Notes: a model not told the origin generated them from the sequence alone. Numbered from the stretch's first letter, positions 16,745 to 25,959 are shown. The stretch: 64,000 nt of DNA from Clavibacter nebraskensis NCPPB 2581 (GCF_000355695.1 NC_020891.1:2852001-2916000), one strand, 5' to 3'. Made by a program: numbers and translations.

Positions 16745-17536
16745 TCAGAACGGGAAGGGATCGCCGCTCCGCACGCCCTCGCTGACGAGCGCCGCCACGA
16801 CGAGGCCGAGCAGGATCGCGCCGCTGATCCACGGGATGACGTCGACGTCGACAGGAGCGGTGTCCGGTTCGCGTTTGCGCCGGACCAGCTCCTCTGTCCG
16901 CATCGTGTAGGCGCGCGCGAGGCAGACGAGCGCCGTCGTCGCGAGCGTGGCGGTGCCCGTCCAGCGGGCGAGCGCCGTGACCGGCTGACCGCACAGCGCC
17001 GCCACCCACACGAGCAGGGCGCCCAGGGCGCCCAGGGCGCCCAGGGCGAAGACGATCCCGATGACCCACCACGCGAGGTCTGCCGCGACATCCGCCACCT
17101 CGTAGGCGAAGGAGGACGGGGTGCTCGCGTAGCGCGCCGCCTTCCTCTCGCGCTTGGTCATGCGGGTCGGCTCGGCGAAGTCGGCGCGGTGCATCTCGAT
17201 CGCGGGCATCAGCGCCGCCACCTCCGCGTGCAGTTCGGCCTCCGCGGGCAGCGCCAGGAATGCCGGGATCTCGTGGTCGGCGACCCCGGAGTGCGCGATC
17301 ATGCGCGCGAGGCGGTCGCGCTCGACCTCCGTCGTCCAGCCCGGCACGGCGATGCCCCAGCGGCCGGCCTGGTCGGGCGCGATGAGCTCGCGGTACAGCT
17401 CCGCGAGCGCGAGCCGCGCGGCCCCGTCCGTGGGATCCGCGCGCACGTGCTCCTTGAGGAGGGCCAGGGCCTCGGCCCGGTCGCCCTCGTCCCAGAGCAG
17501 GCGGGCACGGGTCGGGGCTTCGGGATCGTCGGGCAC
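16745..17536 (-). CDS. DUF6584-like protein with TPR-like N-terminus and membrane helices
   Basis: This is a 263-residue protein of unknown function. Residues 1-50 look like a tetratricopeptide-type helical pair (ARLLWDEGDRAEALALLKEH ... ARLALAELYRELI). A basic loop follows (TKRERKAARYAS), then three membrane segments at about 148-172, 185-205 and 238-256. The second half of the first helix is coded by a perfect 9-bp tandem repeat giving ALGALGALGAL. Assignment to DUF6584 is by recognition only. Confidence 0.75.
   Translation of the reverse strand: MPDDPEAPTRARLLWDEGDRAEALALLKEHVRADPTDGAARLALAELYRELIAPDQAGRWGIAVPGWTTEVERDRLARMIAHSGVADHEIPAFLALPAEAELHAEVAALMPAIEMHRADFAEPTRMTKRERKAARYASTPSSFAYEVADVAADLAWWVIGIVFALGALGALGALLVWVAALCGQPVTALARWTGTATLATTALVCLARAYTMRTEELVRRKREPDTAPVDVDVIPWISGAILLGLVVAALVSEGVRSGDPFPF
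17019..17045. repeat. In-frame 9-bp tandem repeat
   Basis: Three perfect copies of GCGCCCAGG (with partial copies at both ends) lie inside the DUF6584-like gene. They encode repeated Ala-Leu-Gly in a membrane helix. Because the unit is a multiple of three, copy-number change would not break the frame. Confidence 0.85.
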
Positions 17537-17616
17537 CGGGTGATGCTGGCAGGTCGGCGCACCCCGCGAGCGCGCAGCGCACGGACGCCCGCGGATGAGC
17601 CGCCGCGGACGACGAC

Positions 17617-17643
17617 GGGCCCGGCGCGTGGTGCGCCGGGCCC
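17617..17643 (-). terminator. Terminator hairpin after terC-type gene
   Basis: A perfect 11-bp stem (GGGCCCGGCGC and its complement) has a 5-base loop between the TerC gene and the next minus-strand gene. A short run of near-identical GCGGAGGT units sits between it and the TerC stop. Confidence 0.65.
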
Positions 17644-17698
17644 GGGTCGTGCGGTGGGGCGGAGGTGCGGAGGTGCGGAGGTGCGGAAGTGCGAGGAG

Positions 17699-18727
17699 CT
17701 AGTGCTTGTCCTCCGTCGCGCGCGTGACGGTCTCGCCGTCCACGCTCGCGCGGTCCTTCTTCTGCTTGTCGCCGCGGGTCTTCGCGAGGCTCGCGACGGT
17801 CGCGACCGTGATGGTCGCGCCGATGAAGAGGAGCGAGAACCAGATGGGGATCTCAGGGGCCCACAGCATCGGCTCGCCGCCGTTGATGAAGGGCAGCTCG
17901 TTGACGTGCATCGCGTGCAGCACCAGCTTCAGGCCGATGAACGCGAGGATCACGGCGAGGCCCTGCGACAGGTAGACCAGGCGTTCGAGCAGGCCGCCGA
18001 TGAGGAAGTACAGCTGGCGGAGGCCCATCAGCGCGAAGGCGTTCGCGGTGAAGACGATGTACGCCTCGTTCGTGAGGCCGTAGATGGCGGGGATCGAGTC
18101 GAGCGCGAACACCAGGTCGACGAAGCCGATCGCGATGACGCAGAGCAGCAGCGGGGTGACGAAGCGCTTGCCGTCGATCTTCGTGGTGAAGCGGTCGCCG
18201 ACGAAGTCGTCGTGGACGGGGAGGATCCGGCGGGCGATGCGCACGAAGAGGTTGTCCGCCGCGTTGCCGCCGTGGTCGCCCTTGATCTGCTGGTACGCGA
18301 GCACGAACAGCAGCGCGCCGAAGATGTAGAAGACCCAGGAGAAGTTCTCGATGAGGGCGGCGCCGAGCGCGATGAAGCCGGCCCGCATGATCAGCGCGAT
18401 GACGATGCCGATCATCAGCACCTTCTGCTGGTACTTCCGCGGCACCGCGAACCCGGTCATGATCAGCAGGAACACGAACAGGTTGTCGATCGACAGGGCC
18501 TTCTCGGTGAGGTAGCCGGCGAAGTACTCGCCGCCGTAGCCCCAGCCGCTGGTGAAGCCGATGCCGACGCCGAAGATCAGCGCGAGGCCGATGTAGAAGG
18601 CCGACCAGCGGGCGGACTCGCCGATGCTGGGCTCGTGCGGCTTGCGCACGTGGGTGAAGAACTCGTAGACGAAGAACGCGATGGTGACCGCGATCGTGAT
18701 GAGCCAGGTGGTCGTGGTGATGTTCAC
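17699..18727 (-). CDS. TerC-family integral membrane protein
   Basis: This is a 342-residue protein with about nine membrane helices. Family-typical acidic residues lie in helices: KALSIDNLFVFLLIM and VFALDSIPAIYGLTNEAYIV. The cytoplasmic tail is hydrophilic. TerC proteins were named from tellurite resistance but several act in metal (manganese) export or supply of metals to secreted enzymes; the role here is not shown. The start is GTG (18727) with GGAG upstream. I looked for a manganese riboswitch in the ~100-nt leader and did not find the conserved core. Confidence 0.9.
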   Translation of the reverse strand: MNITTTTWLITIAVTIAFFVYEFFTHVRKPHEPSIGESARWSAFYIGLALIFGVGIGFTSGWGYGGEYFAGYLTEKALSIDNLFVFLLIMTGFAVPRKYQQKVLMIGIVIALIMRAGFIALGAALIENFSWVFYIFGALLFVLAYQQIKGDHGGNAADNLFVRIARRILPVHDDFVGDRFTTKIDGKRFVTPLLLCVIAIGFVDLVFALDSIPAIYGLTNEAYIVFTANAFALMGLRQLYFLIGGLLERLVYLSQGLAVILAFIGLKLVLHAMHVNELPFINGGEPMLWAPEIPIWFSLLFIGATITVATVASLAKTRGDKQKKDRASVDGETVTRATEDKH

Positions 18728-18859
18728 GGGGGTCTCCGGTGATGAGGCCGACGGGAATCGGAACGGCTAGGTGGCGCGCGGACGCCCCCATGATCCCATG
18801 CAGGATCTCCCCATTCCGGGGAAATACCTGCGCCTACGCTCCGCGGATCGTGCGCCCGG

Positions 18860-19798
18860 TCAGGTCAGGCTCGGCGCCGCGAACGGGTAGGCGACGTACG
18901 CGAATCGGCGCGAGTCGGGCGCCCAGCTGGTGACGTTGATGGTGCCCTGGCCGCCGGGGAACGCCGCGAGGTCGCGCGTGCGGTGGCTCTGCCGGTCGAT
19001 GACGCGGAGGATCACGTCGCGGTCGGCCGGGTGGCCGAGCGTGCCGGGCGGGAAGGACAGGTAGACGATGTGCTCGCCGTCGGGCGACGGGTGCGGGAAC
19101 CAGTTGACGCGCTCGTCGGAGGTGAACTGGTGCGTGTCGGTGCCGTCGGTGCGCATCGTGAACAGCTGCGCGTGGCCCGGCAGGTCGGATCCCCGCTCGG
19201 AGTTGAAGTAGAGCCAGCCGCCGTCGGGCGAGAACTCGGCGCCGTCGTCCGGGAAGCCGTCGTCGGTGAGCTGCGTGGTGGGGCCGCCGTCGACGGGCAC
19301 GAGGTGGATGTTCGTGGTCCACTCGCCGCGCGCGTCGAGCTGTCCGCCGATGACGCTGAGCGTCGAGCCGTCGGGCGAGACGCCGTGCAGGTAGTTCTTG
19401 AAGCCGAGCGCCGGATCCCGGTCGGCCGTGATGCGCCGGCCCTCGCCGCCCGCGCCGTCGTTCCAGAGCACGCTGTAGAGGTGGCCGTCGCGGCCGGAGA
19501 CGTAGACGTGCGCGCCGTCGGGCGAGAAGACGTGGTCGTTGTTGATGGGCGGCACGCCGCCGAGGTCGACCGCATGGAAGTCGACCGCGGGTTCGGGGAG
19601 GTCCGGATCCGGCTCCTCGGCCGACGGCGCGGGGAGCCGCCACAGCCCGCCCTCGGCGTTCACGACGAGCCAGCGGCCGTCGGGCGTCCAGTTCGGCGCC
19701 TCGATGTGCAGCACGGCCGACTCGGCGACAATCCGCTCGGCGCCCGTCTCCACGTCGACGACGAGGAGACGGGCCAGCTGGCCGTCGCGCAGCGTCAC
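18860..19798 (-). CDS. TolB-like beta-propeller protein
   Basis: This is a 312-residue protein made of WD40-like/PD40 blades. The SPDG motif recurs in VFSPDGAHVYVSG, GVSPDGSTLS, EFSPDGGWLYFNS and PSPDGEHIVYLSF. No signal peptide is visible, so it is probably cytoplasmic. The GTG start overlaps the stop of the sugar isomerase gene (GTGA), so the pair is co-translated. In plant-associated bacteria similar propellers occur with sugar-degradation enzymes (oligogalacturonate lyase-like folds), but no catalytic residues are identified here. Confidence 0.82.
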   Translation of the reverse strand: MTLRDGQLARLLVVDVETGAERIVAESAVLHIEAPNWTPDGRWLVVNAEGGLWRLPAPSAEEPDPDLPEPAVDFHAVDLGGVPPINNDHVFSPDGAHVYVSGRDGHLYSVLWNDGAGGEGRRITADRDPALGFKNYLHGVSPDGSTLSVIGGQLDARGEWTTNIHLVPVDGGPTTQLTDDGFPDDGAEFSPDGGWLYFNSERGSDLPGHAQLFTMRTDGTDTHQFTSDERVNWFPHPSPDGEHIVYLSFPPGTLGHPADRDVILRVIDRQSHRTRDLAAFPGGQGTINVTSWAPDSRRFAYVAYPFAAPSLT

Positions 19799-20856
19799 GC
19801 GGTGGAGCCCTCGGGGCCGGCGGGCACGTCGTCGCGGTCGTCGCGGTTCTTCGCGAAGGCCGAGTCGAACAGGTTGTCCGGCGTCGGCCAGAGGAGGGAG
19901 CGCACCTGCGCGAGGGCGTCGGGGGCTCCGTGCAGGCGGTCCATCCCCGCATCCTCCCACTCCACCGAGACGGGTCCGTCGTAGCCGATGCTCCGGAGCG
20001 CCCGGAAGGCGCGCTCGAAGGGCACGTCGCCGTGGCCGACCGAGACGAAGTCCCAGCCGCGGCGCGGGTGGCCCCAGGGGAGGTGGGAGCCGAGCCGGCC
20101 GCCGCGGCCGTTCGAGGTGCTCACCTTCGTGTCCTTCGCGTGCACGTGGTAGATCCGGTCGGCGAAGTCGAGGAGGAAGTCGACGGGGTCGATGTCCTGC
20201 CACATCATGTGGCTCGGGTCCCAGTTGAGGCCGAAGCCGGGGCGGTGCCCGATGGCCTCGAGCGTGCGACGGGTGGTCCAGTGGTCGTAGGCGATCTCGC
20301 TCGGGTGCACCTCGAGCGCGTACCGCACGCCCTCGTCGTCGAACACGTCGATGATCGGGTTCCAGCGGTCGGCGAAGTCCTGGTAGCCGGCGTCGATGAC
20401 CGACGCGGGCACGGGCGGGAACATCGCGACGTACGGCCAGATGCGGGATCCGGTGAAACCCGTCACGCGCGTGACCCCGAGCCCCGCGGCCGCCTTCGCG
20501 GTGAGCTTCAGCTCCTCCGCCGCGCGCTGCCGCACGCCCTCGGCCTGGCCGTCGCCCCACACCTTGGAGCGCAGGATCGCCTGGTGCCGGAAGTCGATGG
20601 GGTCGTCGCACACGGCCTGGCCGGTGAGGTGCTGCGACAGCGCGGACACCTGCAGGCCGTGGCGGTCGAGGATCTCGAGGCGGCCGCGGAGGTAGGCCGG
20701 GTCCTCAGCCGCGCGCCACACGTCGAGGTGCTCCGCGGAGCAGGCGATCTCGAGGGCGTCGAAGCCCCAGCCGCTCGCGAGCCGGGCGACCTCCTCCAGC
20801 GGCAGGTCGGCCCACTGGCCGGTGAAGAGCGCTACGGGCGTGGTGATCTGGGGCAT
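19795..20856 (-). CDS. Sugar phosphate isomerase/epimerase family protein
   Basis: This is a 353-residue TIM-barrel enzyme of the AP-endonuclease-2/xylose-isomerase-like superfamily. Likely metal ligands are the Glu in ALEVHPSEIAYD, the Asp/His in LNWDPSHMMWQ, the His in VHAKDTK and the Glu near the end in VSVEWEDAG. A Shine-Dalgarno (GAGAGGGA) precedes the ATG. It is translated together with the beta-propeller gene. The substrate is unknown; members act as isomerases or epimerases of sugars and sugar acids or in inositol catabolism. Confidence 0.88.
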   Translation of the reverse strand: MPQITTPVALFTGQWADLPLEEVARLASGWGFDALEIACSAEHLDVWRAAEDPAYLRGRLEILDRHGLQVSALSQHLTGQAVCDDPIDFRHQAILRSKVWGDGQAEGVRQRAAEELKLTAKAAAGLGVTRVTGFTGSRIWPYVAMFPPVPASVIDAGYQDFADRWNPIIDVFDDEGVRYALEVHPSEIAYDHWTTRRTLEAIGHRPGFGLNWDPSHMMWQDIDPVDFLLDFADRIYHVHAKDTKVSTSNGRGGRLGSHLPWGHPRRGWDFVSVGHGDVPFERAFRALRSIGYDGPVSVEWEDAGMDRLHGAPDALAQVRSLLWPTPDNLFDSAFAKNRDDRDDVPAGPEGSTA

Positions 20857-20972
20857 GGTTCCCTCTCGTCGACGGTGACGGTGACGGTGCGGTGCCGGTG
20901 CGGCGGTGCGGCCCGGTGACGGCGCGCGGGATCCACGCTACACACCGGGCCGCGCCCGCCCCCAGCGCGCCG

Positions 20973-21779
20973 TCAGCGAAAGTTCGCCGACTGGGTGCGC
21001 TGGTAGCCCGCGAGCGTGATGCCGCCGAGGAGCACCGCCCACGACGCGAGGAGGATGAGCGGGATCCCCATCGCCGCCGTGTCCTGCCGGGCGGCGGCGC
21101 TCGTCAGCGTGCTCCACGCGCCCGTCGGCAGCAGCACCGTGAGCGACGCCCACGGCGTGCCGCTCGTGTCGCCGCCCGTGAACAGGCCGCCCGCGAACGA
21201 CAGCGGCAGGTACACGAGGTTGGCGAGGCCGAGCGCGCCGCGGGCCGGGAACCAGTAGCCCATGGCGAGGCCGAGCAGCGCCATCGGCACGGCGCCGGCC
21301 AGCACGGCGAGCGCGACGGCGCCGAGGGTGGGCGCATCCACCCGGACGCCGCCCACGAGGATCCCGACCGCGACCACCGGGACCACGAACACGACGCCGA
21401 AGACGCACGCGACCGTGAGCTTGGCGGCGAGCCGGATCCACGCGGGCACCGGCGCCGTGAACAGCCACCGCTCCCACGGCGACTCCCGCGCCGAGGCGAC
21501 GCCGACGCCGAACTGGAACGTCACCGTGCCGAGCACCGAGAACAGCACGTAGCCGAGCAGGACGCTGAGCCGCGCGCTCGGCGGGCCGCCCTGCGGCAGG
21601 CCGACGACCGCGTAGATGAGCACGGGGTAGGCGAGGAGCGGCAGCACGAACGCGGGCATGCGCGCGTTCTGCGCGAGCTCGCTCACGACGTGGGCGCGGT
21701 AGATCGCCCGGCGGCGGCGGGCCGACGAGGGCGCCGGCGAGGCGGCAGGCGGCGCGGCGTGCGGCGCGGTGCGGGTCAT
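20973..21779 (-). CDS. ABC transporter permease of LAP/TOMM cluster
   Basis: This is a 268-residue ABC-2-type permease with about six membrane helices (for example AFVLPLLAYPVLIYAVVG and GVVFVVPVVAVGILVGGV). The ATG overlaps the stop of the ATPase gene (ATGA). It is the last gene of the azole-peptide operon and, with the ATPase, should export the modified peptide or give self-protection by efflux. The assignment to the peptide system is by operon position. Confidence 0.87.
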   Translation of the reverse strand: MTRTAPHAAPPAASPAPSSARRRRAIYRAHVVSELAQNARMPAFVLPLLAYPVLIYAVVGLPQGGPPSARLSVLLGYVLFSVLGTVTFQFGVGVASARESPWERWLFTAPVPAWIRLAAKLTVACVFGVVFVVPVVAVGILVGGVRVDAPTLGAVALAVLAGAVPMALLGLAMGYWFPARGALGLANLVYLPLSFAGGLFTGGDTSGTPWASLTVLLPTGAWSTLTSAAARQDTAAMGIPLILLASWAVLLGGITLAGYQRTQSANFR

Positions 21780-22756
21780 CGGCGGGGCTCCTCGGGTGCG
21801 GCGGGGGATGTCGGGCCGGTCGGGTCGGGGACGCCCGGGGCGGAGGCGGCGGATCCCGGGCCGCCCGCGAGCACGCGCTCGACGATCTCGCCGAGGCCGG
21901 GCTCGGTCACGGTGAGCCCGGGCTCGGGGACGCCGGCGAGCACCAGGCCCGCGACGGCGTCGGAGCGGTCGGTGTCGACGATCCAGCGCACCCGCTCGCC
22001 GGGCAGCGGCTCGGCGACCTGCTCGGGCCGGGCGCCGCAGGGCAGGAACGCGCGCGCCTCGTGAGGGGTCGCGTCGAAGGCGACGCGGCGGACGCCGGCC
22101 AGCCCGCGGAAGTCGGCTGCCGTCCAGTGGCCGACGACGCGTCCGTGGTCGAGGCAGACGACGGTGTCGGCGAGCGCCGCGACCTCCTCCATGTCGTGCG
22201 AGGCGAGGAGCACGGTGCGCCCGGAGTCGCGGACGGCGGCGATGGCGTCGCGCACGGCCGCCCGGCCGGGGATGTCGAGCGCCGCGGAGGGCTCGTCGAG
22301 CACCACGACGGGCGTCCCGGCGCCGACCACGCACGCGAGCGCGACCCGCCGCCGCTCGCCGCCGCTGAGCCCGCCGGTCTGGCGCGACGCGAGGCGGTCG
22401 AGGTCGAAGCGGTCGACGGCCGCGGCCGGCGTGAGCGCGGCGGCGTGCGGCACGAGGGCGAGCGCCAGCACCTCGCGGACCGTGAGGTACTCGGGGAACG
22501 CGAGCGCCTGCGGCATCACGGCCACGAGCGACGCCGTGGGCCCGCCGCGCCGCACGTCGTGGCCGAGCACGCGCGCCCGGCCCGCGTCGGGGCGGCGGGT
22601 CGCGGTGAGCACGTCGATGGCCGTGGTCTTGCCGGATCCGTTCGGCCCGAGCAGCGCGTGCACGAGCCCGGGCGCGAGGGAGAACGTGGCGGCGTCGAGC
22701 GCGCGCGTGCGGCCGAAGGTGCGGGTGATCCCCTCCAGCTCGATCGCCTCAGTCAT
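21776..22756 (-). CDS. ABC transporter ATP-binding protein of LAP/TOMM cluster
   Basis: This is a 326-residue ATPase. Walker A (LLGPNGSGKTTAIDVL), the signature (GGLSGGERRRVALA), Walker B (PVVVLDEPSAALD) and the switch His (ASHDMEEV) are intact. A C-terminal ~100-residue extension resembles those of drug- and bacteriocin-type exporters. The start overlaps the 3' end of the SagB-type gene by 8 bases and the stop overlaps the permease start, so all three are coupled. Confidence 0.92.
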   Translation of the reverse strand: MTEAIELEGITRTFGRTRALDAATFSLAPGLVHALLGPNGSGKTTAIDVLTATRRPDAGRARVLGHDVRRGGPTASLVAVMPQALAFPEYLTVREVLALALVPHAAALTPAAAVDRFDLDRLASRQTGGLSGGERRRVALACVVGAGTPVVVLDEPSAALDIPGRAAVRDAIAAVRDSGRTVLLASHDMEEVAALADTVVCLDHGRVVGHWTAADFRGLAGVRRVAFDATPHEARAFLPCGARPEQVAEPLPGERVRWIVDTDRSDAVAGLVLAGVPEPGLTVTEPGLGEIVERVLAGGPGSAASAPGVPDPTGPTSPAAPEEPRR

Positions 22757-23717
22757 GGGATGCCTCCTCCGCGGCGAACCGCCGGGCGCCCGGATCCGTG
22801 CCGCCGAACGAGATCGCGTACAGAGAGGACTGCGTCACCCCGTCGAGCCCGAGCACCGCGTCGAGCTCGTGGTCGACGAAGCCGACCCAGCCCAGCACCG
22901 GCAGCCCCAGGGCGGTCGCGACGAGCAGCGCGTTCTGCCCCACGTGCCCCGCCTCGAGCAGCGTGAGCCGGTAGCCGCGGAGCCCGTACTTGCAGCGCGA
23001 GCGCTCGAAGCTGCCCGTGATGACGACGGTGACGGCGGCCGTCTCCGGGATCGGCGCCATGAGCGACGGCGCGGCACGGCGGAAGCGCGCGAGCCGCCCG
23101 TCGCGGTCGAGCCCGGACACGTCGACGAGCGTCTCCTCCAACGGGTCGAGCTGGTGGATCCCCGGCTCGAGCCCCACCACCGACCGCGCGACCACGTGCA
23201 GGTCGAGCGGGTACAGCCCGCCGCCCGAGGGCACGAAGCGCCCCGGCGTGCCGTCGCCGCGCGGGCCGTAGGCGAGGCGCAGCACCGTGGCGAGCTCGGC
23301 CAGGTCGACCGGCCGCCCGAGCGTGCGCGGCTCCGCCGACCGACGCGCCGCCAGCGTCGCGCCCAGCTCGTGCCGCAGCGGGAGCGCGCGCGGGAGGGGC
23401 CGGGCCGGGAGCAGCCGCGGCGCGGAGGTGGCGCCGCCCGGACCGGCGTCCGCGACGCCCTGCGCCTCCTGCGCCATCTGGTGCGCGTACCGCACGTCGG
23501 TCCAGCCCGGGTGAGTGATCCGCGTGATCTTCGACGCCTCATGGAAGTCCTCCGCGGGGTCGCCCGCGGGACGGTCGACGGCGCCCCCGACGCTGAAGAT
23601 GGGCCCCACGCTCCCGAGGGAACGCGCGGGCGCGGGTGCGCCGGGATCCGCCGCCGCGGACGGGCCCGAGAGGGCATCCGCCCGGTCGGGGGCGGCGTCG
23701 GTCTCGATGGTGCTCAT
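22749..23717 (-). CDS. SagB-type FMN-dependent azoline dehydrogenase
   Basis: This is a 322-residue nitroreductase-fold oxidase that, by family, converts azolines (thiazoline, oxazoline) into azoles on a RiPP precursor using FMN. The N-terminal ~115 residues are variable. The conserved core has RRSAEPRTLGRPVDLAELA, SGGGLYPLDLHVVA, EAGHVGQNALLVATALGL and the C-terminal SLYAISFGG. A Shine-Dalgarno (GGAGGAT) precedes the ATG at 23717. It lies 58 nt after the YcaO gene in the LAP operon. I consider the SagB assignment strong. Confidence 0.9.
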   Translation of the reverse strand: MSTIETDAAPDRADALSGPSAAADPGAPAPARSLGSVGPIFSVGGAVDRPAGDPAEDFHEASKITRITHPGWTDVRYAHQMAQEAQGVADAGPGGATSAPRLLPARPLPRALPLRHELGATLAARRSAEPRTLGRPVDLAELATVLRLAYGPRGDGTPGRFVPSGGGLYPLDLHVVARSVVGLEPGIHQLDPLEETLVDVSGLDRDGRLARFRRAAPSLMAPIPETAAVTVVITGSFERSRCKYGLRGYRLTLLEAGHVGQNALLVATALGLPVLGWVGFVDHELDAVLGLDGVTQSSLYAISFGGTDPGARRFAAEEASHD

Positions 23718-23775
23718 GGGATCCTCCTGGTGCGGCGGGCGGTGGGACGGCGGCGGGGCCGGGCGGGGCCGGCCG

Positions 23776-25038
23776 TCACGGGAACGGGTGCGGGACGGGG
23801 ACGAGGTCGGCCGGCCCGTCGATCGCGGGCCCGTCGCGCCACCGACGGTAGAGGCGCGGGTGCCCGAGGAACCGCGCGGAGTGCACCACGTCGAGCGCCA
23901 CCAGGTCGGGGCTGAGCGCGCGCACCACGTGGAAGCCGGCCGCGCGCACCTCGGGTGCCGTGATGTCCGCGAGCAGCACCTCGATGCCCTCGCGGTCGAG
24001 CCCGGCGACGACCTCCGCCCAGCTGGCCGGGCCGCCGACGGCCGCGACGCGCTCGTCCGACGCGTCGAGCGCCGCCGTGAGCGGGCGCGCCGACGGGCGG
24101 CAGTGCAGCCGGATGTGGTCCTCGAACTCGACCACGTCCTCCGGCTCGATCGTCGGCTCCGGGAGCAGCCGCAGGCACCAGTTGTGCGTGTGCAGCGCCT
24201 CGCGGACCGCGTTGAGGATCGCCCGGTCGAGCCGGAAGTCGGCCGCGCAGCCCACCGCGACGCCGATGCGGTCGCTGCGCATGACCGCGAGGAGCACGGG
24301 CACGTCGGCCGCCGCGTCCAGCACGCGCACCGTGAAGGACGCACCGAACCGGCCGCACAGCTCCTCCAGGCGCTCGAGCTCGCGGAGCGTCGCGTCGGTC
24401 AGCCGCGGGCTGCCGCGCCAGTCGAAGGCCGGGGGCGTGGATCCGCGCAGCCACGTGCGCTGGAACGCGTCGCGCTCGATGAGCTCCAGCACCGCGCGGC
24501 CCGCCGCGAACCCGAAGTGCGGGCCCGCCGCGACGCCGGACGAGGTGGCCGGCTCCACGTGCGGCTCCCGGTGCCCGTCCGCCCGGTGCGGGTCGTCGAA
24601 CACCACGAGCTGCGCCGGCACGTGCACGGTCTCGCCCCGGTGCAGCGACCGCGCCGGCATCCAGGTGAGGAGGTCGCCCGGCTGGGCGCGCTCGTAGTGG
24701 AAGGCCGGATCCTCGCGCTGCGTCGGGTGGAAGCGCTGGAACGCGTCCGGCCCCACCTGGCGGGCGTCGGCGCCGAGGGGCGCGCGGAACCCGCCGGGCG
24801 CGCCCGCGAGCGACATGCGCTCGACCGCCTCGCCGATGCAGGAGCGGCGGGCCTCCCGCCGCGAACCGCCCGGCCCCATGCTGAACCGCTCAGACGCCGT
24901 GCCGGTGAGGAACGCCGTGTCCGCCGAGCGGCCCGAGTAGAGGGCGTCCGGGATGGCGTCGGGCGTGAAGGCCATGGGGTGCGCGTGCTCCACGAGCCCC
25001 GTGTACGGGCTGACGACGCCCGGGCCGCCGCGGCTCAT
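23776..25038 (-). CDS. YcaO-domain azoline cyclodehydratase (SagD-like)
   Basis: This is a 420-residue YcaO protein, the ATP-dependent enzyme that cyclises Cys/Ser/Thr side chains onto the peptide backbone. ATP/Mg-binding acidic residues are seen in CIGEAVERMS (Glu70, Glu73) and AVLELIERDAFQRTW (Glu185, Glu188, Asp190). The extreme C-terminus is Pro-rich (VPVPHPFP), as in azoline-forming YcaO enzymes. The ATG overlaps the stop of the E1-like gene (ATGA), matching the usual need for a C-D protein pair. Confidence 0.93.
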   Translation of the reverse strand: MSRGGPGVVSPYTGLVEHAHPMAFTPDAIPDALYSGRSADTAFLTGTASERFSMGPGGSRREARRSCIGEAVERMSLAGAPGGFRAPLGADARQVGPDAFQRFHPTQREDPAFHYERAQPGDLLTWMPARSLHRGETVHVPAQLVVFDDPHRADGHREPHVEPATSSGVAAGPHFGFAAGRAVLELIERDAFQRTWLRGSTPPAFDWRGSPRLTDATLRELERLEELCGRFGASFTVRVLDAAADVPVLLAVMRSDRIGVAVGCAADFRLDRAILNAVREALHTHNWCLRLLPEPTIEPEDVVEFEDHIRLHCRPSARPLTAALDASDERVAAVGGPASWAEVVAGLDREGIEVLLADITAPEVRAAGFHVVRALSPDLVALDVVHSARFLGHPRLYRRWRDGPAIDGPADLVPVPHPFP

Positions 25039-25949
25039 GCCCGCCACGGGGAGACGATCCCGGCGTAGGGACGGGGGCCGCACGTGCCACAGCGGGCGAC
25101 CCGGAACACGGCGTGCGCCTCCGCCTCCATGACCTTGGGCTCGACGACGAGCACGGTGCTGGCGACGAGCCAGTCGTGGGCGTGGATCCACCGAGCGGCG
25201 TAGCGGGCCGCGAATCCGGCCGTGATGGCGTCGAGGCTCGGGTCGCGCGGCACGACGGCGACCGCGTCGGCCGCCGCGGCGTGATCCGCGGCGAACGGCG
25301 TGGTCGACGCCCAGCGCAGCGCGACGCACTCCAGGCACGGCCCCTCCCCGGGCACGACGACCGGGCCGACGAGCTGGAACCGCCCGTCGAAGGGGTGCAC
25401 GGGGAGCCACGCGCGCCCGGCGGCGTGCATGCGCGCGCCCACGTCGCGGAGGGCGGGCCGGGATCCTGCCGCGATGACCAGGTCGGCGTCGGCCTCGTCG
25501 CCGAGCTCGGCCGAGGGCAGGGCCTCCGCGAGGCCCGTGAGGAGCGACGGGATCATGTCGCCCACGAGCGCGACGCGGGCGGGCGTCGCGGGGTCGAGGG
25601 CGGGGCCCAGCCCGGTGCGGTCGCCGCCGTTGCGTCGCGCCTCGTCGAGGACGTGCGCGAGCTCGTCGGGCACGGATCCCGCGGGGGCGTCGGCGCGCGC
25701 GCCGACCACGACGTCGCGCAGCACGAGCTCGTCGACCAGGCGGGACACGGCGTCGGCGTGCGCGGGGAACGCCTGGTCGACGTCGGCGCGTCGGAAGGGA
25801 CGGGAGAGGAGCCGCGACACCGCGGAGACGGCGTCGCCCGAGGGCAGCTGCAGGGAGACCAGCTCACGGCCCCCGAGGAGGTGGAGGGTGTCCTCCACCT
25901 CCCCGACGGCGTAGCGGGGACTCACCGAGTACGTGGTCGACGAATCCAT
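25035..25949 (-). CDS. E1-like cyclodehydratase partner protein (TOMM C protein)
   Basis: This is a 304-residue protein of the ThiF/E1-like family that binds the leader peptide and presents it to YcaO. The N-terminal ~90 residues look like a peptide-clamp (RRE) winged-helix region. The C-terminal part has two zinc-type Cys pairs, CLEC (205, 208) and CGTC (287, 290). There is no catalytic ATP motif, as expected for a C protein. It begins 10 nt after the precursor peptide gene and overlaps the YcaO gene. Confidence 0.87.
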   Translation of the reverse strand: MDSSTTYSVSPRYAVGEVEDTLHLLGGRELVSLQLPSGDAVSAVSRLLSRPFRRADVDQAFPAHADAVSRLVDELVLRDVVVGARADAPAGSVPDELAHVLDEARRNGGDRTGLGPALDPATPARVALVGDMIPSLLTGLAEALPSAELGDEADADLVIAAGSRPALRDVGARMHAAGRAWLPVHPFDGRFQLVGPVVVPGEGPCLECVALRWASTTPFAADHAAAADAVAVVPRDPSLDAITAGFAARYAARWIHAHDWLVASTVLVVEPKVMEAEAHAVFRVARCGTCGPRPYAGIVSPWRA

Positions 25950-25959
25950 GCGCGGGTGA

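Noticed and set aside
18728-18840. Possible manganese riboswitch (yybP-ykoY type) upstream of the TerC gene
   Set aside because: The leader can form hairpins, but the conserved internal loop sequences of the riboswitch were not found.
20873-20915. GGTGACGGTGCGG-type repeats upstream of the sugar isomerase gene as a regulatory array
   Set aside because: The units are short and irregular and look like simple low-complexity GC-rich DNA.
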